Counted from the stretch's first letter, positions 50,494 to 57,084 are shown. The stretch is DNA of 64,000 nucleotides from Candidatus Solirubrobacter pratensis (GCF_000425945.1 NZ_AUEK01000007.1:248001-312000), one strand, 5' to 3'. A program made the numbers and translations. Notes: a model not told the origin generated them from the sequence alone.

Positions 50494-50586
50494 CTGTGTT
50501 CCTCTTGGGGTTTGTTCTCGCCTACGCCAGCCGCAGTGTCACGTAGGCTTGGATGTCGCCAGTTACGCGACAGCGGGGTCCCCGAT

Positions 50587-51639
50587 TTATGGGTTACGTA
50601 CTCGCATGATGGGGATGACCGTCACGTACGCCGCGCGCATGTCGAAGTTGGGCGGAAGCTGCCCGTCCGTCGATACAGGTGCGGATGGCACCTGCGTTAG
50701 GAGCGCGTCTACATTGAAAGTTGTGAATGGCGCGGTGCTCTCGGTGAACACGTCACCGTCCATGCCGCCCGTGTGCCCTCCATGGCTGTGGATCCCGCCA
50801 CCCTGGATGCCATGGACGTGGTTACCGGCGCCGTTCATTGGGCGGGTCTGGCTTGTGTCTCCGGAGTTGAAGCCCGGGATGTACAGCGCCTGACGAATCC
50901 CGTCAGGGCTGGGGTCGCCCACGCGACGGCTTGCTAGGTGCTGACCGGAGCCGTTGTCTGCGTTCCACGTGTGCGTGTGATCCCCAGCAGGATCCATACC
51001 GTGGCCATGAAAGCCGTCCGCGTTGATGACGTGCGTGTGGCCGCTGACGCGGTGGGCATGCGAGTCCACTTGGTGACGGTGCGCAGGGATGGGGTGCGTG
51101 TGCCCGGCGACCGCGTGGGAGTGCGAGAGGTTTCGGAAGTTCGCACCGCCGAATACCTGCGTGCCCGAGCCGTCAGCCGCATAGGTGTAGAACACGAAGC
51201 GGTCCGTCCAGTTCGGCAACGTGACAGAGCCTGCGACGCCGGGGAGGTTGTGTTCCCCCTGCTGGAGCGTCTGCCCGCGAGGTACCTCGAACAGCGTGCC
51301 CGGTCCGGCCGGGATCGGCTGCGACGGATGCAGGCGCGTCCAGGGCAATGCGACACCGAGGGGGATGATCCCGGCGAGCAGGTTGGCGCTCGCCTTGATG
51401 AGGTCTACAGAGTGGTCCTGGAGCTTGCTCCCGGGGAGCGCGCCGTTGGCGATGTGCTGAGCCCCGATCGCGTTGTCCTCGATGCCGCCCCCGGGGATCT
51501 TCACTCCCTGGCCCGTGGTGTGGTTATGGCTAGCTACCGCGTTCCAGTTCTGCACCAACTCCCCGTGGGAGTAGGGATCATCAAGCTCATCCCAGAGGAT
51601 GAGTTGGGTCATGAATTCTGCGTGGTTGATTTGGGCCAT
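50587..51639 (-). CDS. Tail fibre/collar protein with HxH repeats (350 aa)
   Basis: 350 residues from the ATG just after the previous stop. N-terminal coiled-coil-like region, then a collar-type domain (IIPLGVALPWTRLHPSQPIPAG). A His-rich region follows with repeated HxH pairs (SHSHAVAGHTHPIPAHRH, SGHTHV, DHTHTW, HVHGIQGGGIHSHGGH), a pattern that in other phage fibres coordinates iron in a needle. It ends in a beta segment (AAYVTVIPIMRVRNP). Probable receptor-binding fibre. Confidence 0.75.
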   Translation of the reverse strand: MAQINHAEFMTQLILWDELDDPYSHGELVQNWNAVASHNHTTGQGVKIPGGGIEDNAIGAQHIANGALPGSKLQDHSVDLIKASANLLAGIIPLGVALPWTRLHPSQPIPAGPGTLFEVPRGQTLQQGEHNLPGVAGSVTLPNWTDRFVFYTYAADGSGTQVFGGANFRNLSHSHAVAGHTHPIPAHRHQVDSHAHRVSGHTHVINADGFHGHGMDPAGDHTHTWNADNGSGQHLASRRVGDPSPDGIRQALYIPGFNSGDTSQTRPMNGAGNHVHGIQGGGIHSHGGHTGGMDGDVFTESTAPFTTFNVDALLTQVPSAPVSTDGQLPPNFDMRAAYVTVIPIMRVRNP

Positions 51640-51641
51640 AG

Positions 51642-52448
51642 TTAGAAACCTGTTGTCCAAACCCACAGCTTGCGGTTCTTCGCCGTCACCGGGTCCGGGC
51701 CAGTGGCGTATCGCACCGACACATCGTACGTTCCCGCCGCCGCGAAGATGTGGCACACTCCACTACCTGCGAGCGTGCCGTTCGCTGGGCTGACGCCGAT
51801 GATCTGGCCTGTCGTAGCGTCGCCTGTATACGCCCCCGATGAATTGGCGGAGGAGTGAAGCCCAAAACCGGACGTGGCGAGCGCGCGGTAGAGGTTCGCG
51901 CCGGTCGGCATGTTCGCCGCCGCCGACGCTGGGTTGGTCGCTGTGTCTAGGACTACCTGCACCTGCGTGGAGTTCAAGAACAGCGCCGCCATGGCGTTCG
52001 CGGGAGTCACGGCCTTCCACATCGCCTGAAACGCTACGCTGATAAGGCCATCAGTCGGGAGAGAGACGCTGGTAACCCTGTCTGGTGTGGGCATTAGCTG
52101 GAAGCCGATGCCGCCAGTCGTCACAGATTCCTCCGCAGAGATCATTGACTTACCACGACGGACAGTGGTCCCCTGTGTGATCCCGAGGTACGTCGCGAAT
52201 GCCGAGTCGAGCTTCGGGACGGTGACGGCACCGTTGAGAAGCTTGGTCGTCGTGACGGCGTCGGTCGCGAGCTTGAAGCTGCTTACCGAGCCGTCAGCGA
52301 ACGAGTCAGCGCCCAGCGGCTTACCCTTGCCCGGAGAGTGATCGTGGTTGTCGATTCTCTGCATGTTCAGAGCAAGCTGCGCTGAACTGAACTGATCGGT
52401 GGGGGACGGCCATGCGACCAGTCCCATGTTGGCGAGGAGGGATGCCAT
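51642..52448 (-). CDS. Tail fibre protein (268 aa)
   Basis: 268 residues. The N-terminus (SSAQLALNMQRIDNHDHSPG, GSVSSFKLATDAVTTTKL, NGAVTVPKLDS) has the short repeated turns common in phage fibre shafts. The C-terminal ~150 residues are a beta-sandwich (PTPDRVTSVSLPTDGLISVA, GTYDVSVRYATGPDP). It is followed 3 nt later by the collar protein, so they probably form one fibre. Confidence 0.7.
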   Translation of the reverse strand: MASLLANMGLVAWPSPTDQFSSAQLALNMQRIDNHDHSPGKGKPLGADSFADGSVSSFKLATDAVTTTKLLNGAVTVPKLDSAFATYLGITQGTTVRRGKSMISAEESVTTGGIGFQLMPTPDRVTSVSLPTDGLISVAFQAMWKAVTPANAMAALFLNSTQVQVVLDTATNPASAAANMPTGANLYRALATSGFGLHSSANSSGAYTGDATTGQIIGVSPANGTLAGSGVCHIFAAAGTYDVSVRYATGPDPVTAKNRKLWVWTTGF

Positions 52449-52450
52449 GA

Positions 52451-53071
52451 TTAGGAGAGGAAGAGCTTGCGCTCCGCTTCGCGACGGCTTGTGAGCCCGG
52501 GTAGCACACGGCTGCCTGCCATGTCCCAATCGAGCAGGTGGTTCGCCGCGCCCTTCCAGTCGTGCGAGCGCAGCGCGCGGCCGACGCCGGTATCCCGGTC
52601 GATGGCTCCGGGTCCGCAGTTGTAGACGAAGCTCACCAGGGCGTCGAACTGATGCTGGCTCAGCGGGAGGTGAAGGGCGGCGACCGGCGGGGCGTACTTG
52701 TGGTTGAGGTCTGTCTTGAGGAGAGCCGTCGCCTGCTTCTCGGTGATGTTCTTCGAGTTTGGGCCGACGCCGGACGTGTGACCGTAGCCGATGGTCCACA
52801 CGCCCACGGCGTCGCGGTAGGGGTGATCTACGAAGCCCTCGAAGCGCTTGATGAGGGCGACGCCCGAGTCAGAGACCTTGGTGATGCGCTTGGCGGCAAG
52901 CTGCTTCTTGCGACGCTGCACCAACTCATGGGCGTTCTTGTACATCCCGTACCAGTAGGCCCGGCGCGGGGACTTGGAGTTCTTCTTGACATAGTCTCGC
53001 CAGTTCTTGTGGAAGCGAGACTCACGCTCTTCCCAGAGGGCGAGAGAGTGCTGTAGCTCGGTAACGGTCAT
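52451..53071 (-). CDS. Endolysin, GH24 (T4-type) lysozyme
   Basis: 206 residues. A charged N-terminal helix region (1-62) precedes the lysozyme domain. The GH24 triad is present with canonical spacing: E78 (KRFEGF), D87 (YRDAVG), T93 (VWTIGYGHT). A second helix lobe has QFDALVSFVYNCGPGA. It would cleave the glycan strands of peptidoglycan. No obvious holin is adjacent. GTAACGG lies before the ATG. Confidence 0.9.
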   Translation of the reverse strand: MTVTELQHSLALWEERESRFHKNWRDYVKKNSKSPRRAYWYGMYKNAHELVQRRKKQLAAKRITKVSDSGVALIKRFEGFVDHPYRDAVGVWTIGYGHTSGVGPNSKNITEKQATALLKTDLNHKYAPPVAALHLPLSQHQFDALVSFVYNCGPGAIDRDTGVGRALRSHDWKGAANHLLDWDMAGSRVLPGLTSRREAERKLFLS

Positions 53072-53106
53072 GTCTATCCGTTACGACTTAGGTCGCGCCC
53101 GAAAAG

Positions 53107-53179
53107 TGGCTCTAGCAGGAGTCGAACCTGCGGCCTCTCCCTTATGAGGGGATCGCTCTGGCCTCTGAGCTATAGAGCC
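53107..53179 (-). tRNA. tRNA-Met(CAT), elongator type (or Ile2)
   Basis: Cloverleaf with acceptor GGCTCTA/TAGAGCC and loop CTCATAA. One weak pair at the top of the anticodon stem. It lacks initiator features. A lysidine-modified Ile reading of AUA cannot be ruled out. No encoded CCA. Confidence 0.85.
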
Positions 53180-53185
53180 GGTGAG

Positions 53186-53257
53186 AGCCGCGTGCGGGAC
53201 TCGAACCCGCGATGCCTGCTTGGAAGGCAGGAGTGTTGGCCACTACACCAACGCGGC
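53186..53257 (-). tRNA. tRNA-Gly(TCC)
   Basis: Acceptor GCCGCGT/ACGCGGC, anticodon stem CCTGC/GCAGG, loop CTTCCAA. No encoded CCA. Confidence 0.95.
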
Positions 53258-53368
53258 GTGCAGAGAAACGGTGCTCTGATGCACCAGTTTCGCCTCGCGA
53301 GATTCTTACCTCCCGCGCCCTTCGGAAGAGGTGAAGGTCACCATCCATCTACCCGAAAGGGAAACATC

Positions 53369-53611
53369 ATGTCTCAGGTTGTCAAGCTCGACAGTCGCAC
53401 GTTCGTAGCTGTCCCACAGCTAGCAATCGGCGCCCATACCATCGACGGATACGTGTTCGGCGGGATGCCGTACTACAACCCGGCGCCGGACTCCATTAGC
53501 GCCGTCACGATTTGGTGGAAGCTACTCGCGGACCCGAGCTACGCGTCGTTGCCGCCGGTCACGTCGATCAGCGTGGAGACCACGGTCTCCGGTACCGTCA
53601 ACCCGGTCTAG
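53369..53611 (+). CDS. Hypothetical plus-strand protein (80 aa)
   Basis: 80 residues, MSQVVKLDSRTFVAVPQLAI onward, beta-rich and lacking charge clusters (GYVFGGMPYYNPAPDSISAV). A GAAAGGGAAA ribosome-binding stretch precedes the ATG. It lies between tRNA genes on the opposite strand, and its TAG shares the palindrome CTAG with the TAG of the converging gene. It may be a small virion protein. Function unknown. Confidence 0.65.
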   Translation: MSQVVKLDSRTFVAVPQLAIGAHTIDGYVFGGMPYYNPAPDSISAVTIWWKLLADPSYASLPPVTSISVETTVSGTVNPV

Positions 53612-53811
53612 GAGAAGATCCGAGCGATCTGCTCGTGCGTCGCTCCCTGGGCGAGATAGCGACGCACGTCGTGGTGACTGAGGGCGAAGCCGTCCAAGCC
53701 CTTTGCATCCACGAGGCTCATCACCTGGTCGTCAACGAAGCCGAGCGAGCGAAACGTCTCGCTACGGTACGCCCTGATCTTGTCACCATTGAGGTCGGTG
53801 GTACCTGCCAT
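53608..53811 (-). CDS. Hypothetical protein (67 aa)
   Basis: 67 residues. GDKIRAYRSETFRSLGFVDDQ and HHDVRRYLAQGATHEQIARIF suggest a small helical domain, the second part resembling a helix-turn-helix (ATHEQIARIF). It converges on the plus-strand gene with shared stop bases, and a tRNA-Thr gene lies just upstream. Confidence 0.55.
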   Translation of the reverse strand: MAGTTDLNGDKIRAYRSETFRSLGFVDDQVMSLVDAKGLDGFALSHHDVRRYLAQGATHEQIARIFS

Positions 53812-53815
53812 TCTA

Positions 53816-53887
53816 AGCTCCCTATCAGAATCGAACTGATTTCCCGGGGTTACAAGGCCCGTGCATCTCCATCAATGCTTAGGGAGC
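53816..53887 (-). tRNA. tRNA-Thr(TGT)
   Basis: Acceptor GCTCCCT/AGGGAGC, D-stem GCAT/ATGC, loop CTTGTAA. The last pair of the anticodon stem is C x C. No encoded CCA. Confidence 0.85.
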
Positions 53888-53897
53888 GGGACGAGCC

Positions 53898-54431
53898 CTA
53901 CTTCCTCGGGCTCTTCTTGTGTCGATGCAAGCGAGAAGCATGCGCGTTGAGTCGCCTGCGGGCGAGCTTCGCCGGGCTTGCTGCGAAGTTCACGTGGTGA
54001 GCCTCGGAGGCCGTGTGATACGGCTGGTGCACCTTGTAGCCGTAGCGATGGAGCACGCGGAGTAGGTCATCCCATTCCGTAACGTCGAGACCTAGCTGAT
54101 AGGGCCGGAGCTTGTGCCCGACGTGGCCGATGGTGCCATCTCCGAGCAGCAGGTGGGAGCCCTGGGTCGGTGGGTTCGCGGGCAGGAACCCGGGCAGGCG
54201 CTTCGTCCATCCGTTGAACAGGTACGCCTGGTCGTGAAGCTTGGTCTTGTGCCTCTTGTTGAACGACTTGATCGTGGATACGCGACGATCTGCCGAGACA
54301 AGGTGTCCCTTCCAGCCGTTGTTACGCGCGTCCTGGAGTGCCCATGCGAGGCCCCGGTAGACGGGCACATTGTCGAACTTGACGATGTGCCACGCCGGGT
54401 AGACCGTGCTCAGAAGCGGTAGGCGGCTCAT
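53898..54431 (-). CDS. Possible M15-like peptidase (177 aa)
   Basis: 177 residues. HLVSADRRVS, GSHLLLGDGTI..., LGLDVTEWDDLLRVLHRYGY and EAHHVNF follow the order of M15 (VanY/DD-carboxypeptidase-like) peptidases: a substrate arginine, SH...D zinc ligands and a final WHF-like histidine. The spacing between the first histidine and aspartate is longer than usual, so this is tentative. If correct it would be a second peptidoglycan-cleaving enzyme near the lysozyme. Basic C-terminus RHKKSPRK. Confidence 0.4.
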   Translation of the reverse strand: MSRLPLLSTVYPAWHIVKFDNVPVYRGLAWALQDARNNGWKGHLVSADRRVSTIKSFNKRHKTKLHDQAYLFNGWTKRLPGFLPANPPTQGSHLLLGDGTIGHVGHKLRPYQLGLDVTEWDDLLRVLHRYGYKVHQPYHTASEAHHVNFAASPAKLARRRLNAHASRLHRHKKSPRK

Positions 54432-54466
54432 GCCGCTTACGTGAGAGGCTCAACGATGAAGTAAGG

Positions 54467-54744
54467 TCACGCCCTATAGCCAGGATTCTGTCGTGGTCGA
54501 TCATCTACCTCTGTATCGCGTATCGATACGCGATACAGGCCACACCTTTACGTGGTGGCTGCCCTCAACCTTGCTCACCCCTGGTTGCCCTCGGGTGGCT
54601 ATTGCGAGGTTGCACCCTGCCTCCCCACTGAGGTTCGAACGGCCGTAAGCCTCCCTCCGGAGGATCAGTATCTGCGACGAGGTTTGCCCCCGCCAGGGTG
54701 TCCTGAACTTCCTCTGGCCGAGGCCAGCGATCGACTAGGCGTGA
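54467..54744 (-). ncRNA. rnpB: RNase P RNA, compact
   Basis: 278 nt. P1 (TCACGCC/GGCGTGA), P2 (GTCGATC/GATCGAC) and P3 (CTGGCC/GGCCAG) pair perfectly. The conserved 5' region GAGGAAGTTCAGGA pairs with 3' TCCTGGCT to give P4 with the invariant bulged U. CCACGACAGAA precedes the 3' P4 strand exactly as in bacterial RNase P RNA. GTGCAAC and GAGCAAGG match the core regions, and GGU before GAGCAAGG fits the CCA-binding loop with P16-P17 missing. A 28-nt palindrome at 54513-54540 forms a peripheral hairpin. It would cleave tRNA and tmRNA 5' leaders, using a host protein. Confidence 0.92.
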
Positions 54745-54745
54745 G

Positions 54746-54818
54746 AGCCCACGCGGGGATTCGAGCCCCGGACCTCTCCCTTACGAGGGGAGCGCTCTAC
54801 CTGCTGAGCTACGTGGGC
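54746..54818 (-). tRNA. tRNA-Thr(CGT)
   Basis: Acceptor GCCCACG/CGTGGGC, anticodon stem CTCCC/GGGAG, loop CTCGTAA. It ends one base before the predicted 5' end of the RNase P RNA. Confidence 0.95.
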
Positions 54819-54823
54819 GTGCA

Positions 54824-54896
54824 AGCCACCACAGGGAGTCGAACCCTGGACCCCTGCCTTACCATGGCAGTGCTCTGTCCTCTGAGCTATGGCGGC
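54824..54896 (-). tRNA. tRNA-Thr(GGT)
   Basis: Acceptor GCCGCCA/TGGTGGC, anticodon stem CTGCC/GGCAG, loop ATGGTAA. No encoded CCA. Confidence 0.95.
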
Positions 54897-54899
54897 GTA

Positions 54900-54971
54900 A
54901 GGGGTATGTGGGAATCGAACCCACCTTTGCGACATGGCAAGCCACCGTAATAGCCGATATACGAATACCCC
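54900..54971 (-). tRNA. tRNA-Gly(GCC)
   Basis: Acceptor GGGGTAT/ATACCCC, anticodon stem GTGGC/GTCGC with two wobble pairs, loop TTGCCAT. Short D-stem. Confidence 0.85.
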
Positions 54972-54985
54972 TTGTCTACTGCTAG

Positions 54986-55054
54986 CGCCCCAACGAGGAA
55001 TCGAACCTCGCATCTCGGATTCGAAGTCCAAGCGCCAGACACACTGGCAAGGGC
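54986..55054 (-). tRNA. tRNA-Arg(TCG), aberrant
   Basis: Loop CTTCGAA and a normal T-arm (CGAGG TTCGATT CCTCG), but only ~69 nt. The acceptor has a mismatch, and the D-arm (CCAG TGTGT CTGG) lacks the usual GG and the T at position 8. The ends are therefore approximate. Confidence 0.7.
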
Positions 55055-55059
55055 GGAAG

Positions 55060-55132
55060 TGCCCCCTACTGGATTCGAACCAGTGACCTCGGCCGTCGCA
55101 GGGCCGCGCTCTATCCACTGAGCTAAGAGGGC
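55060..55132 (-). tRNA. tRNA-Arg(GCG)
   Basis: Acceptor GCCCTCT/AGGGGGC, anticodon stem CGGCC/GGCCG, loop CTGCGAC. A GCG anticodon is unusual because bacteria normally read CGC with an A34-derived inosine. Confidence 0.9.
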
Positions 55133-55134
55133 AG

Positions 55135-55168
55135 AGGGTGGGGTCACACACCGCTAGGACCCCACCCT
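55135..55168. other. Strong hairpin between tRNA and HNH gene
   Basis: AGGGTGGGGTC and GACCCCACCCT form an 11-bp perfect stem with a 12-nt loop, directly after the HNH stop codon. No T run on either strand, so it is more likely a processing or stability hairpin than an intrinsic terminator. Confidence 0.6.
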
Positions 55169-55169
55169 G

Positions 55170-55766
55170 CTACTGATCGAACCGGCCTTCGAGCCAGTCC
55201 TTTACGAGGCGAGCCTCGTATACCTGGTCATCGCCTTCCGCGAGCAATTCGATGATCTTCGGGTGCTCGCGACGAAGCTGTTCCAGGAGGCGACGGGCGT
55301 TCGCCCGTTCCTCCTGCGTGAGGTACCCCACGATCGAGACGGTGTTATCTCTGTCGTGGAGGTCACGGTGGCAGTCGATGCACACAGGGATTGTGCACCG
55401 TGACCGGGCGGCGACCTGTACGTAGTTGGATAGCTCCCGCATCATCCAACGGTTGACGTAGTGGTGCCTCGTGGAGTCCCCAGGACGGCCGCAGCAGCGA
55501 CATTCAGGCTGAACCTGTCTCAGCGCTCTGTAGGCGTTCCTGCGCTCTACGATCTCGGCCGGGGGAGTACCCTGGTCTAGGGCATCACGCAGAGCCTCCA
55601 CGATTTGCCCTTGCGTCGGGTGCGTATCGAGCAAGTCGTCAAGCTCGATCCCCGTCACCGTGGTGAGGAGTTCAAGCTGCTCGTGCGTTGCCTTGCGGCC
55701 ATTGGCCGAAGCGTCGTACCACCAGGTGTCCCCGGTGGGGAGAGTGATGGGACGGGCGCGTGACAT
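55170..55766 (-). CDS. HNH endonuclease within the tRNA array
   Basis: 198 residues. The core CRCCGRPGDSTRHHYVNRW ... CTIPVCIDCHRDLHDRD contains two CxxC pairs and the HH...N...H catalytic set of HNH nucleases. N-terminal region (THEQLELLTTVTGIELDDLL) and C-terminal helices may bind DNA. Freestanding HNH genes often move between phages and may target the tRNA-rich region. No relation to the gene at 11329 beyond the fold. Confidence 0.8.
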   Translation of the reverse strand: MSRARPITLPTGDTWWYDASANGRKATHEQLELLTTVTGIELDDLLDTHPTQGQIVEALRDALDQGTPPAEIVERRNAYRALRQVQPECRCCGRPGDSTRHHYVNRWMMRELSNYVQVAARSRCTIPVCIDCHRDLHDRDNTVSIVGYLTQEERANARRLLEQLRREHPKIIELLAEGDDQVYEARLVKDWLEGRFDQ

Positions 55767-55783
55767 TGTTCCTCACTGGTTAG

Positions 55784-55856
55784 TGCCGCGTACGGGAATC
55801 GAACCCGTGTTACCTACGTGAGAGGCAGGCGTCCTGGTCCACTAGACGAACGCGGC
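55784..55856 (-). tRNA. tRNA-Glu(CTC)
   Basis: Acceptor GCCGCGT/ACGCGGC, anticodon stem CCTGC/GTAGG, loop CTCTCAC. The acceptor is identical to that of tRNA-Gly(TCC). Confidence 0.93.
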
Positions 55857-55864
55857 AGGTGGAG

Positions 55865-55939
55865 GGCGACCAGCGGGATTCGAACCCGTCGCTGCTGGAG
55901 TCACAGTCCAGAGTGCTAACCGCTGACACTATGGCCGCC
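55865..55939 (-). tRNA. tRNA-His(GTG)
   Basis: Acceptor GCGGCCA/TGGTCGC with an extra 5' G opposite C73, the His identity element. Anticodon stem CTGGA/TCCAG, loop CTGTGAC. Confidence 0.93.
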
Positions 55940-55945
55940 ATGAAG

Positions 55946-56016
55946 CTGGGGAGCAAGGATTTGAACCTCAACTAACGGGGCCAAAACCCGTCGTGCTGCC
56001 GTTACACCACTCCCCA
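55946..56016 (-). tRNA. tRNA-Gln(TTG)
   Basis: Acceptor TGGGGAG/CTCCCCA with discriminator G. Anticodon stem ACGGG/CCCGT, loop TTTTGGC. Confidence 0.92.
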
Positions 56017-56030
56017 GTGGTTACTGCTGA

Positions 56031-56104
56031 TAGCGGGAGGAGGATTTGAACCTCCGACCTCCAGGTTATGAGCCTAGCGAGCTACCTGACTGCTCCATCC
56101 CGCA
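56031..56104 (-). tRNA. Initiator tRNA-fMet(CAT)
   Basis: D-arm GGAGCAG...GGTAGCTCG and loop CTCATAA match bacterial initiators. Position 1 and 72 are mismatched (T x T), the formylation and start hallmark. The anticodon stem is CTAGG/CCTGG, with an A-T pair in place of the first of the three usual G-C pairs. Confidence 0.88.
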
Positions 56105-56119
56105 TGGGTGAACTGCAAG

Positions 56120-56194
56120 TACCCTCGCTCGGATTCGAACCGAGACATGAACGGTGTTTGAAACCGCTACCTCTGCCAATTGGGCTACGAGGGC
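56120..56194 (-). tRNA. tRNA-Leu(CAA) with short variable loop
   Basis: Acceptor GCCCTCG/CGAGGGT, anticodon stem GCGGT/ACCGT, loop TTCAAAC. The variable region is about 5 nt, unlike normal bacterial Leu tRNAs that have a long arm. Confidence 0.8.
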
Positions 56195-56195
56195 A

Positions 56196-56267
56196 TAGGG
56201 CGACGGAGAATCGAACTCCGGCTACGGGGGTGAAAACCCAGCGGTCTGACCACTAACCTACCGCCCC
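56196..56267 (-). tRNA. tRNA-Glu(TTC)
   Basis: Acceptor GGGGCGG/TCGCCCT, loop TTTTCAC. One mismatch in the anticodon stem (T x C). Confidence 0.9.
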
Positions 56268-56279
56268 AGGTACTTCGAG

Positions 56280-56354
56280 TGCACCCACGAGGATTTGAAC
56301 CTCGGACCTCCGCCTTATCAGAGCGGCGCTCTAACCAAACTGAGCTATGAGTGC
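56280..56354 (-). tRNA. tRNA-Ile(GAT)
   Basis: Acceptor GCACTCA/TGGGTGC, anticodon stem CCGCT/GGCGG, loop CTGATAA. Confidence 0.94.
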
Positions 56355-56358
56355 AGAG

Positions 56359-56430
56359 TGGAACGCCCCGGAATCGAACCGGGTACACCGCGAGTTTCAG
56401 CCGCGTGCTCTACCGATGAGCTAGCGCTCC
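56359..56430 (-). tRNA. tRNA-Phe(GAA)
   Basis: Acceptor GGAGCGC/GCGTTCC, anticodon stem CGCGG/TCGCG, loop CTGAAAC. Confidence 0.94.
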
Positions 56431-56524
56431 AGGTCAGGCCACGAGGCAAAGGGGGAGCCTCGTCTGAGCGGCGTCATGGGACATCCCGGACCGCCGCTAG
56501 CGTCTCGCGATCCCCTCGTGACCT
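56431..56524 (-). ncRNA. Structured spacer, possible small RNA
   Basis: The ends pair over AGGTCA/TGACCT and CGAGG/CCTCG. Inside are AGCGGCG/CGCCGCT enclosing GGGATGTCCC, and CGAGGC/GCCTCG. The 3' CCTCG can pair with either of two upstream CGAGG copies, so two folds compete. It is not a tRNA (no T-loop). It fills the 98-nt gap between tRNA-Phe and tRNA-Ala. Confidence 0.45.
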
Positions 56525-56528
56525 GAAG

Positions 56529-56601
56529 TGGAGCCTAAGGGGTTCGAACCCTTCACCTCCTGCTTGCAAGGCAGGCGCTCTCCCAACTGAGCTAAGGCCC
56601 C
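56529..56601 (-). tRNA. tRNA-Ala(TGC)
   Basis: Acceptor GGGGCCT/AGGCTCC, anticodon stem CCTGC/GCAGG, loop CTTGCAA. Its 5' end overlaps the stop of a small reading frame. Confidence 0.95.
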
Positions 56602-56762
56602 ATGTCGTCGCCAAACGATTCCCACTTGGCGATTGCACCATCTTCGAGATAGACGCGCCACCAGCGCATCCTCACGATCCTTCCGTGCGTATCCCATTCG
56701 ACCCACACGTGGAACTGAATTCGGTCGTACGTGGGATGGTCGATGACCACCATCTGCTCCAT
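56592..56762 (-). CDS. Hypothetical protein overlapping a tRNA gene (56 aa)
   Basis: 56 residues with a tryptophan-rich alternating pattern: RIQFHVWVEWDTHGRIVRM, RWWRVYLEDGAIAKW. This looks like two beta hairpins. The TAG stop falls inside the acceptor of tRNA-Ala(TGC), so RNase P processing would cut the message at its last codons. No strong ribosome-binding site. Function unknown. Confidence 0.5.
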   Translation of the reverse strand: MEQMVVIDHPTYDRIQFHVWVEWDTHGRIVRMRWWRVYLEDGAIAKWESFGDDMGP

Positions 56763-56779
56763 GCACAAACGTAGTCGGA

Positions 56780-56866
56780 CGGAGAGAGGGAGATTCGAAC
56801 TCCCGAGACACTTTCGTGTCTACCGTCTTTCCAGGACGGGCCGTTCAGCCACTCCGGCACCTCTCC
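56780..56866 (-). tRNA. tRNA-Ser(GGA)
   Basis: Acceptor GGAGAGG/TCTCTCC, G73, anticodon stem CCGTC/GACGG, loop CTGGAAA, and a long variable arm (GACAC/GTGTC). Confidence 0.95.
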
Positions 56867-56869
56867 AAG

Positions 56870-56953
56870 CGGAAGCAGAGGGAATCGAACCCCCGACGCT
56901 GTCACACGCAGCCGGGTTCAAACCGGTGTCCTCGTCCATGCCGGACTACTTCC
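56870..56953 (-). tRNA. tRNA-Ser(TGA)
   Basis: Acceptor GGAAGTA/TGCTTCC, G73, loop TTTGAAC, long variable arm (GCTG...CAGC). Confidence 0.93.
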
Positions 56954-56956
56954 GTA

Positions 56957-57028
56957 AGGCGGGGAGGGGAATCGAACCCCTGTAACGCGCTTTGCAGGCG
57001 CGCACATAAGCCACTCTGTCACCCCGCC
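56957..57028 (-). tRNA. tRNA-Cys(GCA)
   Basis: Acceptor GGCGGGG/CCCCGCC, discriminator T as required for Cys, anticodon stem CGCGC/GCGCG, loop CTGCAAA. Confidence 0.95.
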
Positions 57029-57084
57029 GGGTGTGGACAAGCAGCAGTTTAGCAGTAGCGAATGCCCTGCACGCTACAGATAAG

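Noticed and set aside
53258..53368. Possible tRNA or RNA gene before the plus-strand 80-aa gene
   Set aside because: No T-loop or closed stem could be found. It is probably just a leader.
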